This document shows positions 57,156 to 64,000 of a stretch of DNA of 64,000 nucleotides, one piece after another. Each line of letters begins with the position of its first letter. Position 1 is the first letter of the stretch. A program made the position numbers and the translations under genes. The DNA lies in assembly GCA_964631945.1 (NCBI GenBank), contig CAZWAY010000001.1, forward strand, positions 68,155 through 132,154, written 5' to 3'. Source of the stretch: JABFRZ01 sp964631945 (GTDB taxonomy: Bacteria > Planctomycetota > UBA1135 > GCA-002686595). Below the pieces are notes generated by a model. That model did no database searches. It saw nothing but the letters and a program-made list of their open reading frames with translations, and was not told the DNA's origin.

Positions 57156-57318
57156 GCTGGGGCCCTGATCAGCGCTTGCCGGAGGCGCGCTTCGTCGCGC
57201 CGCCGCGCTCGTCGCGCTCGTCGCGCATCCAGGTGAGAGCCGCGACCGTCGCCGGAAGACCGATGGTGGATGCGCACAGCAGCAGGACCTGCTGTTGCTC
57301 CGCCAGGCACCCCCACGG

Positions 57319-57334
57319 CTTGACATCGGTCAAG
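57319..57334. promoter_or_regulatory. Crp/Fnr-type operator upstream of respiratory operon
   Basis: The same palindrome CTTGAC-ATCG-GTCAAG, 33 bp before the GTG of the FAD/FeS oxidoreductase gene. The 22-bp context equals that at 56441-56462. Position near the start suggests activation or repression close to the promoter. The remainder of the 57156-57367 gap shows no other feature. Confidence 0.78.
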
Positions 57335-57367
57335 GAGTGCCAGCGCGCTTGCGGCGATGTTGCCGAG

Positions 57368-59254
57368 GTGAGCTACCGCGTCACGATCCCCGACGAGGGC
57401 TACTTCCGCGAGCTCGTCAAGTGCCAGAGCGCGTGCCCGGTCGGGACCGACGCGCGCGGCTACGTGCGCGCGATCGCGGAGGGTGACTACGAGAAGGCGT
57501 ACCTGATCGCGCGCGGGCCGAACCCGCTGGCCTCGATCTGCGGGCGCGTGTGCGGGGCGCCGTGCGAGGCGGCCTGCCGGCGCGGCGCGCTCGATCGGCC
57601 GGTGTCGATCCGCGCGCTCAAGCGCACGGCCACCGAGCGCTTCGGCAGCGAGAGCGGGCGCTTCGAGCCGCTGGCGATCCTGGAGCGCGTGCTCGGGCTG
57701 CCGGCGGCCGAGCACGCCTGCGAAGGTGGCGAGGAGCTGCGCTCGCTGCGCGAACGCCTGGGGCTCCTGAGGCCGGGCGAGCAGCGCGGCGAGCGCGCGC
57801 GGCGCGTCGCCATCATCGGCTCGGGCCCGGCGGGCCTGGCCTGCGCCCACGACCTCGCGCTGCTCGGCCACGCCGTCACGGTGCTCGAGTGCGAGCGCGA
57901 GCCCGCCGGCATGCTGATCTGGGGCATCCCCGAGTACCGCCTGCCGCGCGACCTGATCCGCGCCGAGGTCGAGGTCATCCGCCGTCTGGGCGTCGAGTTC
58001 CGCTGCGGCACGCGCGTCGGCGTCGACGTCGGCTTCGACCAGCTCACACGCGACTTCGAGGCCGTGGTGATCGCGGTCGGCGCCAAGAACTCGCGCAAGC
58101 TGCGCCTGCCGGGCGTGGACGGACCGGGGGTCCTGGGCGGGGTCGAGTTCCTGCGCGAGGTCGCGCTGGGCGAACGGCCCACGGGGCTCGGCGAGCGCGT
58201 GGTCGTGATCGGCGGCGGCAACGTGGCCTACGACGTGGCGCGCACGGCCGTGCGCCAGGTCGGGCTCGACGTGTCGCGCACGGCGCTGCGCCAGGCCGCG
58301 GTCCGCTCGGTCACGCTGGTGTCGCTCGAGAGCCTGGAGGAGATGCCGGCCGACGACGTCGAGATCTTGGAGGGCGACGAGGAGGGCGTGCAGCGCCTCA
58401 ATTCGCTCGGGCCGGTGCGGATCGAGCGCGACGCCGAGGGCCGGGTCACGGGCGTCCTGTTCAAGCGCTGCAAGCGCGTGTTCGACGAGCAGAAGCGCTT
58501 CGCGCCGCTGTTCGACGAGCAGGACACCACGCTGGTGCCCTGCGACACGGTGGCCTTCTCGGTCGGGCAGGCGCTGGACCTGTCGTTCCTGGATCCCGCG
58601 CGCGACGGGGTGCAGCTGAACGAGCGCGGCAACGTGCTGCTGGCGGACGTCGACGGCCCCAGCACGCGCGACAGCGTGTTCGTGGCCGGCGATGCGGCCT
58701 ACGGGCCGAAGCTCCTGATCCACGCGGTCAAGAGCGGCAAGCGCGTGGCGCGCGCCGTGCACCGACGCTTGACGGGCATCGACGTGGCGCCCGAGTCGCT
58801 CGGCCTGCACCGCGTGCTCGCGGGTTACCGGCGCGAGCCCGACTACGAGAAGCTCGCGCGCGTCGAGCTGCCGACCACGCCCGTGGCCGAGCGGCTGCGC
58901 GCGCCGGGCGTGCAGGTCGAGCGCGTGCTGGACGACGCGGCGGCCCGGCGCGAGGCGGCGCGCTGCTTCGACTGTGGCGTCAACCCGATCTTCGACGGCG
59001 CCAAGTGCATCCTGTGCGGTGGCTGCGTCGAGGTCTGCCCCGAGAGTTGCCTCAAGATCGTGGCCCTGGAGCGGGTCGAGCCGAGCTCGTTGCTGGCGCG
59101 CCTGAAGGACGCCGTGTTCGGCGGCTACGACGGCCCGGTGTCCGCGATCCTCAAGGACGACGAGCTGTGCATCCGCTGCGCGCTGTGCGCGGAGCGCTGT
59201 CCGAACGCGGCCATCACGATGGAACGGTTCTGCTTCAAGACGGTGACGGCATGA
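57368..59254 (+). CDS. Glutamate-synthase-beta-like FAD/FeS oxidoreductase
   Basis: 628 residues from a GTG start. Residues 19-70 are Cys-rich for FeS clusters (CQSACPVGTDARGY, CGRVCGAPCEAAC). FAD binding is at about 151 (GSGPAGLACAHDLALLG) and NAD(P)H binding at about 280 (VVIGGGNVAYDVAR). The C-terminus has CFDCGVNP, CILCGGCVEVCPESC and CIRCALCAERCPNAA, a 2[4Fe-4S] ferredoxin. It probably passes electrons between NAD(P)H and the following Rieske/b complex. It overlaps the Rieske gene by 4 bp (ATGA). Similar subunits accompany Rieske/b complexes in some Planctomycetota (from memory). Confidence 0.88.
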   Translation: MSYRVTIPDEGYFRELVKCQSACPVGTDARGYVRAIAEGDYEKAYLIARGPNPLASICGRVCGAPCEAACRRGALDRPVSIRALKRTATERFGSESGRFEPLAILERVLGLPAAEHACEGGEELRSLRERLGLLRPGEQRGERARRVAIIGSGPAGLACAHDLALLGHAVTVLECEREPAGMLIWGIPEYRLPRDLIRAEVEVIRRLGVEFRCGTRVGVDVGFDQLTRDFEAVVIAVGAKNSRKLRLPGVDGPGVLGGVEFLREVALGERPTGLGERVVVIGGGNVAYDVARTAVRQVGLDVSRTALRQAAVRSVTLVSLESLEEMPADDVEILEGDEEGVQRLNSLGPVRIERDAEGRVTGVLFKRCKRVFDEQKRFAPLFDEQDTTLVPCDTVAFSVGQALDLSFLDPARDGVQLNERGNVLLADVDGPSTRDSVFVAGDAAYGPKLLIHAVKSGKRVARAVHRRLTGIDVAPESLGLHRVLAGYRREPDYEKLARVELPTTPVAERLRAPGVQVERVLDDAAARREAARCFDCGVNPIFDGAKCILCGGCVEVCPESCLKIVALERVEPSSLLARLKDAVFGGYDGPVSAILKDDELCIRCALCAERCPNAAITMERFCFKTVTA

Positions 59255-59751
59255 ACGACGCGCGCAACCATCAGCCGCTGCACGGCAGCGAGCGCTTCGC
59301 CCCCCCGGTCCGGCGCCGCGATTTCCTCGGCCTGGCGGCGCTGTGGTCGTTCCTCTCGACCGGCGTGGTGATGCTGGCCGGCGCGCTGCGGCTGCCGATG
59401 CCCTCGGTGTTCCCCGAGACCGGCTCGAAGTTCCGCATCGGACCGCCCGACCGCTATCCGCTCGGCTCGGTGGTGAAGATCGCCGAGCGCAACGTGCTGG
59501 TCTCGCGCGACGAGCGCGGCTTCCGCGCGCTCAGCCTGATCTGCACGCACCTCGGCTGCATCACGAGCCGCGAGGCCGACGGTCAGTTCGTGTGTCCGTG
59601 TCACGGCTCGCGCTTCGACGCCGAGGGCAAGGTGACCAAGGGCCCGGCGCCCTCGCGCCTGCGTTACCTGGAGGTCAGTCGCGCGCCCAGCGGCGACCTG
59701 ATGATCGACCGCGAGCGACCCGTGGACGCCGAGCGGCGCCTGAGCGTCTAG
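59251..59751 (+). CDS. Rieske iron-sulfur protein
   Basis: 166 residues. The N-terminus has a twin-arginine motif and helix (VRRRDFLGLAALWSFL), which anchors the protein. The [2Fe-2S] ligands are CTHLGC and CPCHGS. It is the Rieske subunit of a quinol-oxidising bc-type complex. ATG overlaps the end of the preceding gene by 4 bp; cytochrome b starts 7 bp after its stop. Confidence 0.93.
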   Translation: MNDARNHQPLHGSERFAPPVRRRDFLGLAALWSFLSTGVVMLAGALRLPMPSVFPETGSKFRIGPPDRYPLGSVVKIAERNVLVSRDERGFRALSLICTHLGCITSREADGQFVCPCHGSRFDAEGKVTKGPAPSRLRYLEVSRAPSGDLMIDRERPVDAERRLSV

Positions 59752-59758
59752 GGAGCCC

Positions 59759-61294
59759 ATGAAAGGCCTGCGCGAGATCCAGTCGAACCTGCGGGCGCTG
59801 CCGCGCAACGCGCGCGACTCGCTGGTGCGACACGGACGCGTGGACTCCGAACGCACGCGCTCGCAGGCGGTGTTCACGAACTTCTTCCTGCACGTGCAGT
59901 CCACGCGCGTGCACCGCCACAGCCTGCGGCCGAGCACGACCTTCGGGCTCGGCGTCATCGCCCTGATCCTGTTCGGGATCCTGTGCGTGAGCGGGGCGCT
60001 CCTGATGGTCTATTACAAGCCCTCGGTCGAGCAGGCCTACGACTCGGTCAAGGACATCGGCTTCGTCGTGCCGACCGGGCGCATGATGCGCAACGTGCAC
60101 CGCTGGGCGGCACACGGGATGGTCTTCGTCGTGCTGCTGCACATGGCGCGCGTGTTCTACACGGGCTCCTACGCCGGACCGCGCGCGTTCAACTGGGTGC
60201 TGGGCCTGGTGGCCCTGGTCCTGACGCTGGGGCTCTCGTTCACGGGCTACCTCTTGCCCTGGGACCAGCTCGCCTACTGGGCCATCACGATCGGCGCCAA
60301 CATCGCGCAGTCGCCGCGCGAGGTGACCGACGCGCTGGGCGCGACCGAGCTCTTCGACGCCGGCGGGCTCTCGAAGAACCTGCTGCTGGGCTCGAGCACG
60401 GTCGGACAGGAGGCGCTGACGCGCTTCTACGTGCTGCACATCATCGTGCTGCCGCTCGCGCTCGCGCTGGTGTGCGCCGTGCACCTGTGGCGCATCCGCA
60501 AGGACGGCGGGCTCAACCGGCCGCTGGACGTCGATCGCGACCTGGGCCCGGACGTGCGCAACGGCCGCGCGATCTTCCCCGAGGGCGGCGCCAAGACCTA
60601 CGCCCTGGCGGCGCTGGTGCAGGGCCGCTCGCACGCCGTCGAGCGCGGCCCCGAGCACACCGTCCCGTCCTGGCCGCACCTCTTCAACGCCGAGATGTTG
60701 CTCCTGGTGCTGACCACGCTGGCCGTGCTCGCGCTGGGCTACTTCTTCGACGCGCCGCTCAAGGAGATGGCCAACGCGGCCGTGCCCGAGAACCCGGCCA
60801 AGGCGCCGTGGTACTTCCTCGGCTTGCAGGAGCTCGTCAGCTACAGCGCCTTCGCGGGCGGGATCCTGATCCCGACCATCGTGCTGGTGGGCTTGATGCT
60901 GATCCCGTTCCTCGATCGCGAGACGGAGGGCAGCGGGCGCTGGTTCGCGGGCGTGCAGGGCAAGCGCGTGGCCCTGCGTTCGGCGCTGTTCGCGACGGTC
61001 TTCATCGTCGGACTGCTGTGGTTCACGGTGCAGCAGGGCTGGCTGCGCACCTGGTTCCCCGCCATCCCGCAGCTCGCGATCACGGTCCTGAACCCCGGCT
61101 CGGTGATCGTCGTCGCCTTCGCGCTGTGGTCGCTCGGCACGGTGCGGCGCTCGGGCTCGACGCGCCTGGGCGCGATCGCGCTGTTCACCTGCTTCCTGGT
61201 GGGCTTCACGATCCTGACCTACTTCGCGACCGTGCACCGCGGACCCAACTGGGACTTCTACTGGTCGCAGGCGTCCTGGCCGGGAGGGCACTAG
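59759..61294 (+). CDS. Cytochrome b of bc-type complex (fused N and C halves)
   Basis: 511 residues. Helices with heme His pairs are in HRWAAHGMVFVVLLHMARVF and VLHIIVLPLALALVCAVHLW. The QP-site motif appears as NPAKAPWYFLGLQE, replacing PEWY with PWYF as in some anaerobic or delta-type complexes. Extra C-terminal helices make it longer than a single b6 or subunit IV. It starts near GGGAG and overlaps the next start (TAGTG). Confidence 0.92.
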   Translation: MKGLREIQSNLRALPRNARDSLVRHGRVDSERTRSQAVFTNFFLHVQSTRVHRHSLRPSTTFGLGVIALILFGILCVSGALLMVYYKPSVEQAYDSVKDIGFVVPTGRMMRNVHRWAAHGMVFVVLLHMARVFYTGSYAGPRAFNWVLGLVALVLTLGLSFTGYLLPWDQLAYWAITIGANIAQSPREVTDALGATELFDAGGLSKNLLLGSSTVGQEALTRFYVLHIIVLPLALALVCAVHLWRIRKDGGLNRPLDVDRDLGPDVRNGRAIFPEGGAKTYALAALVQGRSHAVERGPEHTVPSWPHLFNAEMLLLVLTTLAVLALGYFFDAPLKEMANAAVPENPAKAPWYFLGLQELVSYSAFAGGILIPTIVLVGLMLIPFLDRETEGSGRWFAGVQGKRVALRSALFATVFIVGLLWFTVQQGWLRTWFPAIPQLAITVLNPGSVIVVAFALWSLGTVRRSGSTRLGAIALFTCFLVGFTILTYFATVHRGPNWDFYWSQASWPGGH

Positions 61295-64000
61295 TGGACG
61301 GCGATCCGGGCCCGCTCGATTTCGGCTCCTCGGCCGCGTCGCGCGCCTTCAAGTGGCTGACGATCCTCGGCTGCGCCGGGACGCTGGCCTTCCTGGTGGC
61401 CGAGATGCGGCGCGAGAACTTCCAGGGCGAGTGGCGCGAGGCCCAGGCGCGCTACGCCCGGCGCCTGGCGCCCGAGCTCGCGGCCAGCTACGAGATCGGC
61501 CTGAAGCAGGCCTTCGTGCCGGCGCTCGAGCGCGTCGATCGCTGCCAGACCTGTCACGCGGCCATCGACGACCCGAGCATGGGCGCCGAGGCCCAGCCGC
61601 TGCGCGCGCACTCCGGCGAGCTGCTCGCGCTGCACCCGCCCGAGGACTTCGGCTGCACGATCTGCCACCAGGGCCAGGGTCGCGCCGTCGCCAAGCTCGA
61701 GGCCCACGGCGAGGTGCCGCACTGGGAGGAGCCGCTCTTGCGCGGCGAGCTGGTCTACACCAGCTGCAGTCGCTGCCACGCCGAGAGCGGGCTCTACGGC
61801 TTCGAGGCCGAGCTGTACGCGCCCGGCGCGCCGGGTCGGGTCCAGCACGAGATCTCGAGCGGCGAGCTCGCGGCCGGGATCCCCGGCGCCGACGTCCTGC
61901 ACCGCGGCAAGGAGCTCGTGGCGAGCTCGGGCTGCCTCGGCTGCCACGTCTATCGCGGCCTGGGTGGCGCGAAGGGCCCCGAGCTCACCTACGTGGGCGA
62001 CAAGGGTCTGCACGGCTACGACTACACGCACCTGCCGCCCGGCGTCGCGCGCACGCCGCTCGAATGGCTGCGCGCGCACTTCATGGATCCGGGCGCGCTC
62101 AGCCCCGGCACGGTCATGCCCGGGATCGGTTCCTCGCCCGACGACGCCAGCGCGCTGGCGGCCTACATGCTCTCGCTGCGCGCCTCGGACGTGCCGCCGC
62201 GCTATCGGCCGAAGCCCGTGCTCGCCGACACGCCGGCGCTGGCGGGCCGTGAGCTGTACCAGCTCTATTGCGTGGCCTGTCACGGGCGCGACCTCGCCGG
62301 CAGCACGGTGCCGGAGATCCGCACGCCCTCGCTCTCGAACGAGGACTTCCTGGCGGTCGCCGACCGACCGTACCTCGGCTACATCATCGAGCACGGCCGC
62401 AGCGGCACGAACATGCCGGCCTGGGGCGCGGGCCACGGCGGGCTCGGCGCCGAGCAGGTGCAGGGCCTCGTCGACTACATCCTCTCGTTCAAGCCCGAGC
62501 GCGCCGACGCGGCTTCGGTCGTGCGCGCGGCGGGCGACGCCCACTTCGGGCGCGCGCTCTACCGCGGCAACTGCGCCGCGTGTCACGGCCTGGAGGGCGA
62601 GGGCGGGCTCGGCACGCGTTTGAACTCGCCGGACTTCCTGGCGCTGGCCTCGGACTCGTTCCTGATCGACACGATCCTGGAAGGGCGAGCGGGCACGGGC
62701 ATGCCCTCGTGGGCCGATCTGCCCGCGCAGCAGGTCGGCGACCTGCTCGCCTACCTGCGCACCTGGGGCGACGCCGGCACGGACGTGCAGTCGGTGCTGG
62801 ACTACGTCGCGGCCGGCCAGGCCGACGCGCACATGGGCGCGCGGCTCTTCCGCGCGCGTTGCGCGGACTGCCACGGCCGCCAGGGCGAGGGCGGGGTCGG
62901 GCCCTCGCTGGACAACGACGCGTTCCTGGCGCGCGTCGGCGACGATTACCTCGCGTACGCGATCCAGGGCGGCCGGCCCGGCACCGCGATGCCGGCCTGG
63001 CGCGACCTCGCGGCGGACGACGTGGGCGACTTGATCGCGCACCTGCGCAGCTTCTCGAGCGCGCCGCGCGCGCTGCCGCCCGCGCGCATCGCCCAGGGCG
63101 ACCCGGAGAACGGCGCGTTGCTCTTCGAGCACACCTGCGCCGCCTGCCACGGTCACGAGGCCGTGGGCGGCGTCGGGCCACAGCTGCGCAACCCGCGCTT
63201 CCTCGCGCACGCCTCCGACGGCTATCTCTTCGAGACCATCGCCCACGGCCGTCCCGGCACGCCCATGACGGGCTTCCTGAGGGGCGGCGCGCAGGGCGGA
63301 GTGCGCTCGCCGGGTGCGGCGGGCATCGCCGAGTTCACCGCGGCCCAGATCGCCGACCTGGTCGCCTGGCTGCGCTTGCAGGAGCACGCCGAGCCCGCCC
63401 TCGCGCCGCGTCTGGCCGTGCTCGGCAGTCCCGCGCGCGGCCGCGAGCTCTACGAGGGCTCGGCCGGCTGCGCGAGCTGCCACGGCTTCGATGGCCAGGG
63501 CGGCGTCGGCCCCGCGCTCGGCAACCGCGAGTTCCTGGCCAACGCCCCCGAGGGCTTCCTGATCGGCACGATGGTGCTCGGCCGCCACGGCACCGAGATG
63601 CGCCGGTTCAGCTCGGGCGGCATCGCCGAGCTGGCCACGGAGGAGTTCATGGACGTCGCCGCCTACGTGCGCACGCTGGCCGAGCGCAAACCCGAGGGCC
63701 GCGCCGGCTGGCGCCAGTTCCCCTCGACCGCGGACCAGGTCGCGCTGGGCGCCGAGCTCTTCGCCCAGAACTGCGCCTCCTGCCACGGCCCCGACGGCAA
63801 GAGCGGCTACGCCCCCGCCCTCAACAACCCCGAGTTCCTGCACGCCGCCTCGGACGGCTTCCTGATCGCGACCATCGCGCGCGGCCGCAAGGGCACGCCG
63901 ATGCGCCCGTTCGGGCCGGGGCCGGCGAGCCTGGCCAATCTGGGCCAAGCCGAGCTCCGCGCCATCGTCGGATTCCTGCGCTCGTGGGAGACGCCGGAGG
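61294..64000 (+). CDS. Multiheme cytochrome c, 3' end outside window
   Basis: The GTG at 61294 overlaps the cytochrome b stop. The frame stays open to the window end (902 codons). An N-terminal helix (FKWLTILGCAGTLAFLVAEM) anchors it. Ten CxxCH motifs begin near residues 86, 121, 158, 214, 326, 427, 523, 615, 726 and 827. The last six are spaced 92-111 residues apart in similar modules with CHGxxGxGGxGPxL and a later GRxGTxMPxW Met ligand. It probably carries electrons from the Rieske/b complex, as a chain of monoheme domains. A leftward open frame here is a shadow. Confidence 0.9.
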   Translation, partial: MDGDPGPLDFGSSAASRAFKWLTILGCAGTLAFLVAEMRRENFQGEWREAQARYARRLAPELAASYEIGLKQAFVPALERVDRCQTCHAAIDDPSMGAEAQPLRAHSGELLALHPPEDFGCTICHQGQGRAVAKLEAHGEVPHWEEPLLRGELVYTSCSRCHAESGLYGFEAELYAPGAPGRVQHEISSGELAAGIPGADVLHRGKELVASSGCLGCHVYRGLGGAKGPELTYVGDKGLHGYDYTHLPPGVARTPLEWLRAHFMDPGALSPGTVMPGIGSSPDDASALAAYMLSLRASDVPPRYRPKPVLADTPALAGRELYQLYCVACHGRDLAGSTVPEIRTPSLSNEDFLAVADRPYLGYIIEHGRSGTNMPAWGAGHGGLGAEQVQGLVDYILSFKPERADAASVVRAAGDAHFGRALYRGNCAACHGLEGEGGLGTRLNSPDFLALASDSFLIDTILEGRAGTGMPSWADLPAQQVGDLLAYLRTWGDAGTDVQSVLDYVAAGQADAHMGARLFRARCADCHGRQGEGGVGPSLDNDAFLARVGDDYLAYAIQGGRPGTAMPAWRDLAADDVGDLIAHLRSFSSAPRALPPARIAQGDPENGALLFEHTCAACHGHEAVGGVGPQLRNPRFLAHASDGYLFETIAHGRPGTPMTGFLRGGAQGGVRSPGAAGIAEFTAAQIADLVAWLRLQEHAEPALAPRLAVLGSPARGRELYEGSAGCASCHGFDGQGGVGPALGNREFLANAPEGFLIGTMVLGRHGTEMRRFSSGGIAELATEEFMDVAAYVRTLAERKPEGRAGWRQFPSTADQVALGAELFAQNCASCHGPDGKSGYAPALNNPEFLHAASDGFLIATIARGRKGTPMRPFGPGPASLANLGQAELRAIVGFLRSWETPE

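Noticed and set aside
61291..63948. Leftward 885-codon frame
   Set aside because: It is the shadow of the multiheme cytochrome gene, whose plus-strand frame has ten CxxCH motifs.
1..64000. tRNA, rRNA, insertion sequence or prophage genes
   Set aside because: I saw no recognisable RNA gene, transposase, integrase or terminal inverted repeat.

Overview
This is a high-GC window, roughly 70% by eye, with long shadow frames opposite almost every gene. It carries many exported repeat proteins: FG-GAP propellers, kelch-like and 'VDLASGDR' propellers, HAF-like repeats, DUF4382/DUF5666 and CRTAC1 (UnbV) proteins. Together with a fused FAD/FeS oxidoreductase, Rieske and cytochrome b cluster, this points to a Planctomycetota-like, possibly marine, bacterium. 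That assignment is inference; no rRNA gene is present. Genes at both window edges are incomplete.

Layout. 1-5.6 kb: a partial hypothetical, a DoxX protein, a 14-repeat secreted protein, a 5'-truncated glutamate dehydrogenase remnant and an MNT/HEPN pair. 5.7-8.4 kb: an orphan molybdopterin oxidoreductase. 8.6-22 kb: exported or membrane proteins (12-repeat propeller, HAF-like protein, YfhO-like membrane protein, FG-GAP protein, metallophosphoesterase, DUF5829-like protein, DUF1801). 22-28.8 kb: a prolyl oligopeptidase preceded by a broken copy of the DUF1801 gene, a second FG-GAP protein, a DGQHR (DndB-like) protein, a truncated ICMT/NnrU-type methyltransferase and a DUF3568 lipoprotein. 29-37.4 kb: a DUF47-Pit phosphate operon, an asparagine-synthase-like protein, a DUF4382 lipoprotein, a CxxC secreted protein whose leader is followed by a UGA-UGA doublet, a degenerate peptidase-like protein and YjbQ. 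37.4-49.3 kb: class I aldolase, a CASTOR/POLLUX-type channel, an OprP-like porin, a vanadium haloperoxidase, a GT-C/TPR protein, a 33-residue Lys-rich peptide, a tandem universal stress protein and a cysteine synthase.

49.3-64 kb is the most interesting part. Two CRTAC1-type lipoproteins diverge from a 33-bp gap. The rightward one has an in-frame UGA at codon 597. Reading continues in the same frame through the ASPIC/UnbV domain to a TlpA-like thioredoxin domain with a CAPC motif. A hairpin starts just downstream of the UGA, with its apical loop 18 nt away, beginning G-U; this fits bacterial SECIS geometry. A Crp/Fnr regulator follows 27 bp later. Two identical CTTGAC-N4-GTCAAG palindromes then precede a hemerythrin gene and an operon encoding a glutamate-synthase-like FAD/FeS oxidoreductase, a Rieske protein, a cytochrome b and a cytochrome c with at least ten hemes.

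The leading hypothesis is that the window encodes undescribed selenoproteins: a CRTAC1-thioredoxin fusion and possibly the UGA-UGA protein at 34.7 kb. The first lies beside a Crp/Fnr-controlled respiratory complex. Nonsense mutation or sequencing error is the main alternative.
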